From: Quillaja saponaria
Lineage: Eukaryota; Streptophyta; Magnoliopsida; Fabales; Quillajaceae
Direction: 5' to 3'
DNA length: 64,000 nt
Assembly (NCBI GenBank): GCA_029379385.1
Contig: CM055611.1
Span: forward strand, 8,742,001-8,806,000
Notes under the pieces: model-generated
Seen by the model: the letters and a program-made list of their open reading frames with translations, nothing else
Told to the model about the DNA's origin: nothing
The model's database searches: none
Part shown: in pieces, positions 45,391-58,137 of the stretch
Layout of the letters: every line of letters begins with the position of its first letter
Position numbering within the stretch: the stretch's first letter is position 1
Program-made: the position numbers and the translations under genes

Positions 45391-46150
45391 TATATATATA
45401 TAATTTTCATGTTTAATGAAAAAAAGCACATTGGAACACAAATTAATTTAAAGTTGGGACTTCTTATTTAAATCTGTTATTATTTTAAAAAAAAAAAAAA
45501 AAAAGTTAAAATCTACCCTAAAGATTTATTTATATACAAAAAAAAAGTTATAAGTTCATTCTAATTATTAACAAAATAATTAGAGACATTTTCATTTTAA
45601 TAGAATGTTGTATAGATTCTCATTTGTTAGTTGAAGGAATATTATTTTTATAAATAGAAAGTTTTAGTAAAAAACCAAAAAAATTATAGTATCATAATAG
45701 TTTAATATTTAATCCAGTGAAATTTTTCGCAGATGGTGTTAGAAAAAAAAAAAAAAAAATAGAAATCCCTATGTAGCAAACATGAGATGGAAAAACTAAA
45801 ATTATAATAAAATAAGAAAAATAAAAGCAACTGAGGATTAGGGCCCAAAAAGAAATGGGTGAGGGACTCAAGCCCAACTCCCATGCACGTGCCCTAGCCA
45901 TGTCTACCCTCAGTCTCTTCTTTAATGGTTTACGATTTCAGCCTTCTATATCTACCAGTTATAGTCGATCACCGACTCGCGTTTCTATAACTTTCTAGTT
46001 CCTTTCAGCTTTCTATATCTACCAGTTTTAGCCTTCTCCTACGATTTCATCTTTTTCCTCTACGTTTCAGCTTTGCCTAAGTTTGATCAGCTTTCTTCCA
46101 AGTTTCAGCTTGCTCCTACGTGTACTGTCAGCTTTCTTGGTTTGTAAGTA

Positions 46151-47622
46151 ATGGAGTACGGTTATCCTCAGTGGTTTTCGCTTTGATCCAACTGATGAAG
46201 AACTTGTTCTTTATTACCTTTACAATAAGGTGCATGGCTTTCCTATGTCTCCGGAGGTTGTGATTGATTGTGATATTTATGGAGATGACAATGTTTGGTT
46301 GAAATTGTTTGATCATACAAAAGAAAATTCTGTGTATGTATTCACAAAATTAAAGAAGAAAAACAAGAATGGTTCAAGAGTAGAAAGAGTTACAAAATCA
46401 GGTACTTGGAGGTGTCAGTGTGAAAAAACGATTTATGGAAAAAAGGGTGAATGGAAAAATAAAAAAATTGGAACTAAAAGAAATCTTACATTCATGGCCA
46501 ACAAGAAAGGATCAATGGGTCGTTGGACTATGCATGAATACCGTATCAATGATTGCCTACTACTCAATGGACAGAAAGTAAGTCTTTCTTTTCTATGTTC
46601 TTAATTTCAAATAATTTTTTTATTTATTTTATTAATCCTGTCTCTATTCAATTTGTCTATCTTGTATTTATATTTGTATAAGTAACATGAATTGTTGGAA
46701 TATCAAAACTCAACATAATATACGTACTGTATTATTTCTGTAAGATTAGTGAGGGTATTAGCACTTCATTGACTGGTACCATTACCGAGATGCTGCAAGA
46801 CTTTCCCGGAGCACAAATCCTTTCCATCAAATTTAATGTCCAATACAGGTTGAGCAATTTGTTTGAGTCTCCCAAACCAAGGACCTGACATGTCCAATAC
46901 TATCACTATACAAGTCTGATTTCTTGCAATTAATCAAGAGAAAAAGGAATTCCAAAAGAGCAACATTTTTTTAGATGATTCTAGTTTTATTAATGTTACT
47001 GCCCATGATTCTAGTTTTATTATGTTACTGCCCAATCACCTTTTAGAAGCATGCCTCTCAATTTTCAGTACCTTTAAAGAAGAAGATGCATAATATTGTT
47101 TGTATATATATGAAAAGGTTTTGTATATATGCATGCATGCATGCAGTACCTAATATATATGCTTGGCAGTGACTAAAATTTGAAAATTTTCAGGAAGAAG
47201 ATTATGTTATTTGTAGAATCAACCGGAAAGATGTAATGAAAAAGAGAAGAGATGATTCAAAAGAAGAAAGTGACAGTGTCATTCCATGCATTGATAGAAT
47301 TGAAGCCTCAAGTTCATCTACCAACAATTCTGAACCAAGAGAACCAATTATTGATGGAGAACTAATAAATGGAAAAATTGGGCTTGATATGAATTCTAAT
47401 ATGCTCTCAGACGGGGAATTGCCGGAGAAGGAGAGGGAGGTTTCTGATGGTTTCTTGAACGTGGAATTTGCGAATATGGACATGGACATGGACATAGAGG
47501 TTTCTGATCTCCTCTTGAATGAGGAATTGGTATATATGAATGTTGATGGCTCGGATAATGACGTGTTGGCAGAGTTGCTTAACTTACTTTACAGCGACCC
47601 AGAGTTAAATCCAATTGTTTAA
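46151..47622 (+). pseudogene. NAC gene B2, start-proximal frameshift
   Basis: Near-identical to intact B1 but with one extra A at about 46170 (TATCCTCAGTGG against TATTCTCGTGGC). The ATG at 46151 therefore gives only a dozen residues before a stop. Exon 1 (to 46577, GTAAGT donor) and exon 2 (47194-47622, TTTTCAG acceptor) are otherwise open. An in-frame ATG at 46230 could start a protein lacking NAC subdomain A. The acidic tail has an extra Met-Asp (MDMDMDIEV) and FLNVEFAN instead of FLNEELPN. A sequencing error at 46170 cannot be excluded; if so, B2 would be a second intact gene. Confidence 0.85.
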
Positions 47623-48622
47623 CTTAATTAGCCTGGCTGATTTTGTGCAATTAATTGTAATGTTCACTTTGGTTGTATCTTGTTTGATAGAAATTGTAGG
47701 TTAGTTATACAAATTTACTAGAACTCATTGTTTGTTTTGAATATTTTGTAAGCATGAAATAAATTGGATATATTGACTGTTGATAATTTAAGACAGGTGC
47801 TTTGCTTGTGAATTGGTGTAGCCATTACATGTGTGATGGAGAGGGTTGACCACCCGTTTCTTCATTGTTTTGTGGCTACGAGTTTGTTGCAGTTCGTGTT
47901 TTGTCTCTTTAGTGAATGTTTGGTACATAGCCTGAGGAAGGTTTTCACCTTCTGTGATACTGTACTTGCCTGTGTGTTATTCATAGATAAATCAAGAGCT
48001 CGCATAAAATGCATGTGGTCATTCATAGATTGAATATAGCTTTAGATGGTTTGCTTTAATGTATTATTACATATTGACCAATTGAAACATTTGTAGAATT
48101 CATAATATTTTATCTTGATGGCTGTGTGTTGCTTCATATAACACATCCCAAGGAAACAGTAATACTTTTCTTCTGTAAATATAACTCTAAGTGAAGAAAT
48201 TACATGTTATGAAGTAAATCTGTACTTAGTATTAAGTCTTAAAACATCTATGTCTGTGTGTCAGACAAACAAGTGAGACAAGACTTGGAACACCAGATTT
48301 TTAAATCCTGCCTTTAAAAGATACAAGGCAAGAACTCAATTCACTCCTTGAGAATATATTAATGGAATCCATTCATCATGTTGATTCCGATTCCAAGCAG
48401 TTGTCTTAGGACTTATTGAATGAGTTGTCTGTTTAGTTGTTAATTAGAATTCCGTTTTCTAGTCATCCCTGTGAGGGCTTCCTTAACTAGAAGGTTAAGT
48501 ATTAAGTTGCTATCTGAACTGCGTAGAAACAAGAGGCTCAGATCAACAGTAGATAACTATGAGTATATCTTCAGAAACCAGGCTGTGGTTTTCAACAAAC
48601 TTGTTTTGGTTTATTCTGTTAG
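47623..48622. other. B2 NAC-MUTYH intergenic region
   Basis: Colinear with B1 19656-20763. It contains one copy of the 22-bp unit (48477-48498). No exon recognised. Short in-frame translations here are chance. Confidence 0.55.
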
Positions 48623-49723
48623 GGAGCAAAGAAAACAGTTGCTGAAGGAAGCAGAACACCTGAAGCAGTTTCCGCATTACGGAAGATTCCTGGAATTGGA
48701 GATTATACAGCTGGAGCAATTGCCTCCATTGCATTCAATGAGGTGAGCTGCTTCTGTGATTTACCATACCAGGTGGTGCCAGTTGTTGATGGAAATGTAG
48801 TAAAGGGCAATTGCTAGACTCAAGACTTTTTCTGCAAATCCAAAAGACTCATGTAACCGTCAAGAGATTTTGGTGAGCTTCAAACTCTAGTGACTTTCTT
48901 CTCTTCATCAGAATCTGACTTTCTTCTCTTCATCAGAATCTCAACTACAATTTGATGTTGGTTGTAAAGAGATTCTTATTTCATTTTTTCAGTTTTTCAA
49001 CTTTTCTTCACTTGATGAAGCACAAGAGAGAGATAGAGAGAGGGAAGAGAAAAACCTAGGAGCATCATGCACCAACTTCAACTCATTTGTGGAGGTACTT
49101 GTAATTCAGACGTGAATATTGCTTTGATTTATGACATTAGTTAGAATTTAGAACATAATTTTTGGAATTGTTTGTATTGCATTTCAATTAATTTTGGGAC
49201 TGCCATATTTTTCTTTGGGATGTAACAATTTTCTAATGGGTGTTTAGGTTTTTTTTTTTTTTTTTTTTTTTTTTTATTTGTTTTGGAGAGGGGAATAGGA
49301 AAGTAGCAGCTTAATTAGTTAATCCTTTCTGCCTTGGAGACTTCAACCAGGCTGCTCCACATGTCCTGTATCAGAAAACTGCAGTGCACTTTCAATGTCT
49401 AGAGATGACAATTCAGTAGTGGTTACAGATTATCCCATTAAGGGTGTGACGGTAAGAAAAAAGACGTGATTTTTCTGCTGTATGTGTTTTGAGATACTGG
49501 GAGCTCAGCAAATTTTGGAGGGAAACCAATGGGTCTGTGAATTTCTTCTCATAAAGAGACTTGGTGAAGGATTGCTTGCTGGTCTCTGGGAGTTTCCATC
49601 TTTCTTGCTGGACGGAGAAGCTGACTGGTTTGCTAGGACAGAAGCAATTAATGGCTTTTTGGAGCAAATTCTCATACTTGACCCCAAAATGACATGCGAC
49701 ACGGTATTAAGTCAAGAAATTGG

Positions 49724-50116
49724 TGTTGAAAATAATAAACTTTATTTTCCTATGATAAATTGTTAGTAGAAGTTAAAAATGTGTGAGTTATTTTGATGTA
49801 ATGGGTTTTAAGAGGTAGTTAATTTCTTATAATGGGTGGCTATAAATTATTGTGTGCTAGTGGAAGTTTTTTTTTTTTTGTTAATGTGTAATAAAATTGT
49901 AGTAATGGGTTGGAGTCCTTAATGTCACGGATAATGGGTGTTAAAGTCATATTAGTACACATTTAGTTGCGTGACTTTAGAGTTGCTATTATGAGTCTTA
50001 TAAATACCTATTGTATGTTTTCAATTTGATGTCAAGCAAAGTAGAAGTTGTCTTTTGAGTATTCCAATTTGTTCATCATCTTCAACTTATGTGTTGTGCT
50101 CACCACATTTCTATCA
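49724..50116 (+). repeat. Copia 5' LTR
   Basis: 393 bp, TGTTGAAAAT to TTTCTATCA. A TATA box, TTATAAATA, is at about 49998-50006, the likely promoter. Confidence 0.97.
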
Positions 50117-50119
50117 AAG

Positions 50120-50132
50120 TGGTATCAGAGCC
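50120..50132 (+). other. Copia primer-binding site
   Basis: TGGTATCAGAGCC, an exact complement to the 3' end of initiator methionine tRNA, three bases after the LTR. Confidence 0.95.
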
Positions 50133-50160
50133 TAGTTCTCTAATTTAGTGAGTTTGAGAG

Positions 50161-51123
50161 ATGTTTACTAGATCAGGAATGTTCTCATTTCAATATCCTC
50201 GTCTTACTAAAGACAACCATGACAATTGGTGTCTTCGTATGAAAGCTTTGCTTGGTGGACAAGATGCATGGGAGATCGTAGAGAAAGGATATGACCAACC
50301 ACAAGATGAAGCTGTTTTGTCTGCAGCTCAAAAAGATGCCTTACAAAAGGCTAGGAAGAAGGATCAACAAGCTCTCACTCTCATCTATCAATGGTTGGAT
50401 GAGTCCATGTTTGAGAAGGTGGCACTAGCAACTATTGCCAAGGAAGTTTGGGAGATATTGCAAAGCTCTCTCTAAGGAGTAGAAGAAGTGAAGAAGATTC
50501 GACTCCAAACATTGAGAGGAGATTTTGAAGCCTTGCACATGAAGGAATCCGAGTCAATTTTGGATTACTTTTCAAGAATGCTAGCCACTGTCAACCAATT
50601 GAAAAGATATGGAGAAAAAGTAAAAGATGTTCGTGTGGTGGAGAAAATCCTTTGCTCTTTGCAACCAAAATTTGATTACATTGTTGCTGCAATTGAAGAA
50701 TCGAAAGACTTGGAGACCATGTCTATTGAGCAACTCATGAGATCATTACAAGCCTATGAAGAAAGATTTAAGAAGAAGGAAGAGAAGCTGCTTGAACAAG
50801 CTCTCCAAGCTAAGGTTTCTTTCAAAGAAAAAAATAATGTACAAGAAAGAAACCAAAGAGGTCGTGGTCATGGTCGTGGACGAGGAAGAGGAGGAAGAGG
50901 AAGAGGAGGATATCATTTTGAGAATAATAACGAAGGAAGAGGCCAATAATTATCAAGAGGCCGTGGAAGAGGAAGAGGAAATTATGCAAGACCAAATGAG
51001 GAGAGGTATGACAAGAGTAATGTTGAATGTTATAATTGTCATAAATTTGGTCATTTTGCTTCGAAATGTCGCAATACTAATGTTGTTGAAGAGAATGCTA
51101 ATCTACTTGAATACAAAGAAGAA
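50161..51123 (+). pseudogene. Copia gag
   Basis: Starts [20 protein letters not shown], typical of plant copia gag (UBN2-type), with [20 protein letters not shown] further on. An Arg-Gly-rich stretch (about 50860-50990) and the zinc knuckle [14 protein letters not shown] (about 51031-51072, C-X2-C-X4-H-X4-C) follow. Stops at 50473-50475 and 50947-50949 break the otherwise single frame. Confidence 0.92.
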
Positions 51124-54100
51124 GTGGAAGAGCCAACTTTGTTACTAGCATTCAAAGGAGATGAAAAGGAGGTGATCAAGAGTTCATGGTACCTTGACAA
51201 TGGTGCAAGCAATCATATGTGTGGGGACAAAAGCAAATTTTTGGAGATTGATGAAAAAGTAAGTGGATTTGTGACCTTTGGAGACTCTTCCAAAATTCCA
51301 ATCAAAAGAAAATGTACCATTTTAATTTCTTTGAAAGATGGTGGTCATAAGCTCATTTATGATGTTTATTATGTTCCAAAATTAAAAAGTAACATTTTAA
51401 ATTTGGGACAACTTTTAGAGAAAAGTTATGAAATCCATATGAAAGATAAAAATCTTTGGCTTAGAGACCAAGGTGCTAATCTTATTGCTAAGGTGTCCGT
51501 GACAAGAAACAGAATGTTCATTTTGAATTTCCAAAACGATGGTGCCAAATGTTTGAAGATGTGTGCAAAAGATTCAACATGGCGTTGGCATATGCGGTTG
51601 AGTCATTTGAATTTTGGAGGTCTCAAGAATTTGGGAGAGAAGAAGATGGTCTCTGGGTTGCCATTCATTGACCACCCAAATCAATTGTGTGAACCATGCC
51701 TCCTTGGAAAACATGCAAGGAAGAGTTTTCCTAAAGAAGCAACAAGAGCAACCGAGCCACTTCAACTTATTCATACCTATGTGTGTGGACCAATCAAGCC
51801 ATGCTTATTTGATAAAAATCATTATTTTTTGCTTTTCATTGATGATTATACTCGCAAAACATGGGTTTATTTTTTGAAGAAAAAATCAGAGGCTTTTAAG
51901 GTGTTTAAAAAATTTAAAGCTCTTGTTGAAAAAGAGAGTGGTCATGTAATCAAATCTTTAAGGTCCAATAGAGGAGGCGAATTCACTTCAAATGAATTCA
52001 ATATCTTTTGTGAAACACAAGAATTCGTCGTCCTTTAACGGTTCCTAGGACACTCCAACAAAATGGTGTAACAGAAAGGAAGAATAGGACAATTCTTAAT
52101 ATAGCCTGATGTTTGTTGAAATCTAAGAATATGCCTAAAGAATTTTGGGCAGAAACTATTTCTTGTGCAGTTTATTTGTCCAACAGATGTCCAACCAAAG
52201 GTGTGGAGAATCAAACACCTCAAGAAGCTTGGAGTGGAAAGAAGCCAAATGTCTCTCACTTGAGAATTTTTGGAAGCATTGCCTATGCCCATGTAACAGA
52301 TCAAGAGAGATCTAAACTTGATGATCGAAGTGTGAAGTATGTATTTATTGGCTATGATTCAAATTCCAAAGGGTACAAGCTTTATAACCCAAGGAATAGA
52401 AAAATCATAGTTAGTAGAGATGTTGAGTTCAATGAAGATGAAACATGGGATTGGGATATTCAAGAAGAAGAAAGTTACAATTTTTTTCCTTACTTTGAAG
52501 AAGAACAAGATATAGAAGCACCATTGGAAGCCATTACTCCACCTTCATCACCAACTCCTTCATCAGAAAAAAGTTTAAGTGAAGGGTCACCGAAAACAAG
52601 AAGTCTTCTTGATTTTTATGAAAATACAGAAGTGATAAAAGATGTTAATTTATTTTGTCTTGTTGCAGATAGTGAACCATTAATTTTTGAAGAAGCTGAA
52701 AATGACAAGAAATGGAGACAAGAAATGGATGAGGAGATAATAGCTATTGAAAAAAATGATACTTAGGAGTTGGCAAATCTTCCAAAAGATTATAAAGCTA
52801 TTGGTGTGAAATAGGTGTACAAGGCAAAGAAAAATGCAAAAGGAGAAGTTGAGAAGTACAAGGCGAGGCTAGTTGCGAAAGGCTATGCACAAAAGCAGGG
52901 GATCGATTATGAAGAGGTATTTGCTTTTGTTGCTCGCTTAGAAACAATCCGATTGTTGATCTCCTTTGCAGCCCATAAGCATTGGAAGATTTATCAATTA
53001 GATGTAAAATCTGATTTCCTCCATGGTTTTCTTGAAGAAGAGGTTTATGTTGATCAACCTGAGGGTTATGTAATTGAAGGGCAAGAAGACAAAGTTTTGA
53101 AGGTAAAAACGGCTTTGTATGGCCTAAAACAAGCACCAAGGGCGTGGAATAATCGAATTGACAAGTATTTTCAAGAAAATGGGTTTGTTAGATGTCCACA
53201 TGAATATGCACTTTACGTGAAGGCAAATGAAAATGGTGATGTTTTATTTGTTTGCCTTTAGGTGGATGATCTAATTTTTACAGGAAATAATCCAATCATG
53301 TTTGAAGATTTCAAGTAGGCAATGACTTGTGAATTTAAGATGACTGACATGGGACTAATGTCTTACTACTTGGGCTTTGAAGTGAAGCAAAATGATGGTG
53401 GAATTTTTATTTCACAAGAAGGCTATGCAAAAGGTGTTCTTAAGAAATTCCAAATGCTTGATAGCAACTCTGTTAATACACCCATGGAATACGGAGTGAA
53501 GTTGTCAAAGCATGATGTTGGAGAGAAGGTAGATCCCACATTATTTAGAAGTCTTGTTAGAAGTTTAAGATACTTGACTTGCACAAGGCCAGACATTCTT
53601 TATGCTATTGGAGTAGTGAGTCGTTACATGGAATCTCCTACTTCTACTCACATGAAAACGGCTAAAAGAATTCTTCGCTACCTAAAAGGTACACTTGACT
53701 ATGGCCTATTTTATTCTTCTTCACATATTATTGATCTTGTGGGATACTATGATAGTGATTTTGCCGGATATTTGGACGATAGAAAAAGCACCACAGGTTT
53801 TGTATTTTTCATGGGAAATAATGCAATTTCTTGGATTTCAAAGAAGCAGCCAATTGTTACTCTTTCAACTTGTGAGGCTGAATGTGTTGCTGCTACCTCT
53901 TGTACTTGTCATGCCATTTGGTTAAGAAGATTGTTGAAGCAGCTACAAGAGCCACAAAAAGAAGCAACCCAAATTTTTGTTGACAATAAGTCTGCACTAG
54001 TTTTGGCAAAGAACCCCATCTTCCATGATAGAAGCAAGCATATAGACACAAGGTATCATTTCATCCGTGAGTCTATTGCCAAGAAAGAAGTGGAAGTCAA

Positions 54101-54206
54101 ATTTGTGAAGTCTCTTGATCAAGTTGCAGATATTTTCACAAAACGACTTAAATTTGAAGTCTTTCAAGGATTGAGAGAATTGCTTGGAGTTAGAAAGGAA
54201 AATTAA
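51124..54206 (+). pseudogene. Copia pol: protease, integrase, RT, RNase H
   Basis: Same frame as gag at first. Protease [13 protein letters not shown] (about 51187). Integrase has the HHCC part (H..H, then [10 protein letters not shown]), IDDYTRKTW and LRSNRGGEF, where the second catalytic Asp is Asn. A frameshift near 52020 moves the rest to another frame: TPQQNGVTERKNRT, then RT with [19 protein letters not shown] and [12 protein letters not shown]. The YVDD box is broken (stop for Tyr at 53259-53261, then VDDLIFTG). RNase H has YYDSDFAGYLDDRKSTTGF and DNKSALVLAKNPIFHDRSKH. Other stops are at 52107, 52764, 52812 and 53316. The final stop is at 54204-54206. Confidence 0.95.
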
Positions 54207-54210
54207 GTTT

Positions 54211-54219
54211 AAGGGGAAG
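54211..54219 (+). other. Copia polypurine tract
   Basis: AAGGGGAAG directly before the 3' LTR, the plus-strand priming site. Confidence 0.92.
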
Positions 54220-54609
54220 TGTTGAAAATAATAAACTTTATTTTCCTATGATAAATTGTTAGTGGAAGTTAAAAATGTGAGTTATTTTGATGTAATGGGT
54301 TTTAAGAGGTAGTTAATTTCTTATAATGGGTGGCTATAAATTATTGTGTGCTAGTGGAAGTTTTTTTTTTTTGTTAATGTGTAATAAAATTGTAGTAATG
54401 GGTTAGAGTCCTTAATGTCTAGGATAATGGGTGTTAAAGTCATATTAGTGCATATTTAGTTGTGTGACTTTAGAGTTGCTATTATGAGTCTTATAAATAC
54501 CTATTGTATGTTTTCAATTTGATATCAAGCATAGTAGAAGTTGTCTTTTGAGTATTCCAATTTGTTCATCATCTTCAACTTATGTGTTGTGCTCACCACA
54601 TTTCTATCA
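54220..54609 (+). repeat. Copia 3' LTR
   Basis: 390 bp, same ends as the 5' LTR. Differences from it are about nine substitutions, a two-base indel and one base in a poly-T run. Confidence 0.97.
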
Positions 54610-54739
54610 ATTGGAGAGTTTGTTCATATTTTCTCTCACATACGCCTCAAGGTGTATGTAGAATTGTTAGTGTTAGGTTTAAAAGGTTTCAGTTTCTTCC
54701 TTTCTCTGTCGCTCTCACACACAAGCGGCATTATTATTC

Positions 54740-56805
54740 ATTAAAAAAAAAATTATTTCTATACAATGATCTGAAAACCAGTAAAGCAAGAGGTTTAGGG
54801 ATATAGGTTTAACCTCGATGTAACAGGGGTCGTATATATATAGTTTTAAATATCTTTGCCATAGTTAGGAAATGTGATTTGGTGTAGGTGGAAAGGGTTA
54901 GAAGAGATAGGGGAGAACAAGAATTAAATGGGGAGAAGTTCTTAAGAATATGATTGCTTTGGGCATCATTGAAATGACATCTACGAAAAGTTCAAAGAGG
55001 CCATGATTGATTGCGCTAGGGCCTGTGAATGTTACCCCAGTTTTGGGATCAAGGCCATTTGCTTAGTTTACCTCCTCAATCCTATCATCCTTGGTCTTGG
55101 CTTTCAGTCGAACGTTTGGCAATCTCAGATGTTCCGTCTTTTTCATCAATTGGAAATTGACTCACTCTATTCTCTATGAGGTCATGTAGGTGAATCTAGT
55201 ACATCCTCAGAACTCATCCCCTGTAGAGCTGGAAAAAAATTAGAAATTCTCAACAAAACTAAGATTATTGGATTGATGCAATTGAAGGAAAAAAGATTCA
55301 TGTAGCTAATTTGAATTAGTTTGAGATTTTAGATTTAGTTAAATGGTGTTATAGAAATATTTTACAGAACATAATAAAAAAATTATGTCTTCCATATAAG
55401 AAAGTAGTTTTTAATAAAAGAGTCAATGGAGTGTAGAATCATACACATGCCAGTTACATAAATAATAACAACCTAATTTATCTATTTAGTAACTGATATA
55501 GAAGTGTATTAGATTTTGCAATATGAATCTTTTGCAAGCACCTACTTGGTTGGATTTAAATAAATCAGGAAGATTGTTGTGCAGTAGTATTACAGGCTTC
55601 TGTTATACTCTTTCTATTCGATTCAATATATGAATTTATATTATTTATTCTTTTTTCTTTCCTTTTGAATTAAGACGTGAACTAAGAACATAACAAGCAA
55701 GAAGGCTTAAACTTTAGGTGGTTGTTTGGACATGAAAACAAATCTTGCATGAACAACATAATACGATATTTACCTTGCAAATTTTCTATTGAAGGATTAT
55801 GGTTGTCAAAATAGGATATGAATTCTTGGTGGAGTCTTATTTGAGGAAAGAATCTGATTCCTAGCGAAGTAGGGTTACACAGGGTCTTTCCTTTATTCTT
55901 TCTGGCATCTGAGTGTAGTTTCACGAAAAAGGTTATTGACTAGGAGTTTGCATAGTTTCTATGTCATCAGACTACTTGGTGAATGGGATCTCGAGTTGAA
56001 ATAGTTGTTGTAAAATTTCTTATATGTCTTGTAGCAGTCACCCTGTACCCCGTAGGTGGCTTGGCAGGCCGCTGTTTGTCATGTTTGGATAGAAAGCAAT
56101 AACAGAAGTACAGAACCCAAAGTAGTAATTTCAGAAGTGAGGAGCATTTGGTATTGCCCATGTGATAATATAAAGTTCAAACCGGTCTCTTTTACATGCT
56201 TCAAAAAGAATACTGTTAAAATTTCAAATGTACAAAAAAAAAAAGAAAAAAAAAAGAGGAATACGGGAGCTGTGTCTTTCAACATTAGATGGAAAGTTCT
56301 ACTTGTATTCTTAGGAATTAGAGTTTGGTTATTTGTTTGAGTAGTATGTAGTACTCCTGCTTGTCTTGTTTCTATCATTTAATGGATTTGCTGGTACATA
56401 AATGAAATCAAAACAGAGAGAAAAGGGGAAGGGAAGGTTATGAAGTCACGAAAAGAAATTCCTTTTAGGGGAAAGATGAAAATTTGAGAGAGCAAGATTT
56501 ATTAGCAATACACCCACCAAACATCACCCAGAATAGGTCCAAGGAAGTTACATTTCTTTGTCCTTGATCAGAATATATTATTTGATATTCTGATGGCCTC
56601 CAAGCTTGCTTTTCCTTGACTAAAACTTTAAGCCTGCATCAATATCATTTCAGGAGTGTTGCTTCCACTTTTCTTCTATTGGCCAATGTTTGTTTCTCTT
56701 GCATTAGTGTATATCTTTTATTTATTTATGCATTTGAGCTTAGGTATCTTAAGATGATGTACTGCAATGTCGACTATATCAGCTGTTATTGTTATCCAAC
56801 TGCAG
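54740..56805. other. MUTYH B2 introns
   Basis: Colinear with B1 21980-22937 and then, after a deletion at about 55665, with B1 24092-25280. No other gene recognised. Poly-A tracts at about 56234-56256. Confidence 0.55.
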
Positions 56806-56871
56806 GTTTACACAATGGTTCAGAAATATAAGAAGAAAGATTTGTCCCCTGAAAAAAAAGAGAAACAGTAG

Positions 56872-58106
56872 AACAATGAAACTGAATTCTTGAACAAGAA
56901 TTTTTATTTGAAAAGAAATTCTGCATTCTTTTATTTTGCTGCTAACAGACTGGATATTAGCTAATAGCTACCTCAAATCTGACTATGACCTGCTTTTCTC
57001 TGTACTCTCCAGATTTATTTTGTTATATAATTGTCATTTTGTAATGTATGTAGTTAAAATTATGAATTGCATTGTTATTGAGCATGTTGTTAAGGTAGCG
57101 TAACCCCTCATTTTGTTTTTATAAAAAAGATGTTTCTGCTTTCAGAAATCAGATGCCAGTAAATATTTATTAATTATATTGAGGGTGAATTATATTTTAT
57201 TTCATGAGCTATTTTTTTTTTTTTTGGTAGTAGCCCATATGAATTATCAAATTAGGCATGTAATTCTATTATTTTATGTTAATTACGTTTATGTCTTAGA
57301 TTTTTTGGTGTGGTCTATATACAATTATGTTATGTAGTTTGTATGAACATTTTGACATACTTCAGATTGAAGCATAACTTTCTAACCCCCTTTCCAACCT
57401 CTTTTCTCTATTTCTCTCCCTACCTCCTCCCTTCCTCTTCTCCTCATTTTCATCATATTTTTGCTCAAATCACACATATTGTTCTACACCACCATCTACT
57501 CAATTTTTCCACTATAATTTATAAAAATTTCTCCCACGTCATCCTAACTCCAAACTCAGTATATATATTCAAAAAAAATGTGATAATATTGATTTGATGT
57601 AATGAATAAACATTTTAAAACGTAAGATAGTTGTGAGAAGTTATTAGTAATATATTTTATTAACTTGAATGTGATTTCATGTTAATCTCTTGAATCAAAT
57701 AACAACATATAGTGTTTGAAGATATTCATTCATTGTTTCGTAATTGAATCTACACTCTAAATTTTAAAAATTATAATGTTGTTTATAAATTACTTACTTA
57801 CACAATGGTAAATTCAGTAACTAAAAAATATTGATAAATTTATCGTGCAATTTTGATCTTTATCATACACTAATTAATCACCTTCCAGAATTATATTACT
57901 GTGCTTAAAAATTATTTTATTGTGAAAAATAAATAGTGTTGTATGTGAGAATGTGGTACATAACCATAGTAATTATTTGATCAATAAATGGACATGCATG
58001 AAATATGTTTAGAAAATTACAATGAACAGTCTTAATATGTTAATGTAATATATAAATGGTATTTGGAATTCAGATTGAAAATTATACAATTGTTTGTAAT
58101 GGAAAA

Positions 58107-58137
<31 letters not shown>

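Larger units (their letters stand above)
49724..54609 (+). mobile_element. Ty1/copia retrotransposon, complete but mutated
   Basis: 4886 bp with 5' LTR 49724-50116, primer site 50120-50132, gag-pol, polypurine tract 54211-54219, 3' LTR 54220-54609 and a perfect 5-bp target duplication ATTGG (49719-49723 and 54610-54614). Domain order gag, protease, integrase, reverse transcriptase, RNase H defines copia. I count about nine substitutions between the LTRs (about 2.3%), so the insertion is much younger than the gypsy element. Its frame carries about eight stops or shifts, so it cannot move by itself. Confidence 0.97.
48623..56871 (+). pseudogene. MUTYH-like gene (B2), broken and split by copia
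   Basis: Exons: 48623-48742 (IPGIGDYTAGAIASIAF), 48773-48872 (same frameshift after DGNV as B1), about 49299-49440 and 49450-49718. The third has a 46-bp deletion relative to B1 (between AACCAGGCT and GCTCC) that removes the first Fe-S cysteine and shifts the frame. The Nudix-like part is better kept than in B1 (LLAGLWEFPSFLLDGEADW). It is cut at Ile-Gly by the copia element and resumes at 54610 as IGEFVHIFSHIRLKVYVELL. A deletion of about 1.15 kb at 55665 removed the penultimate exon. The last exon is 56806-56871 (VYTMVQKYKKKDLSP, then TAG). The bulk of the gene is remnant. Confidence 0.88.

Noticed and set aside
45692..45901. Minus-strand hydrophobic short proteins before NAC B2
   Set aside because: Low-complexity reading of a poly-A and CT-rich leader region; not conserved as a frame in B1.
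48471..48746. A separate 91-residue gene
   Set aside because: The open frame lies over the MUTYH helix-hairpin-helix exon in another frame; the conserved motif is in the MUTYH frame.
50746..50946. Minus-strand serine-rich protein
   Set aside because: It is the reverse reading of the Arg-Gly-rich gag coding stretch of the copia element.
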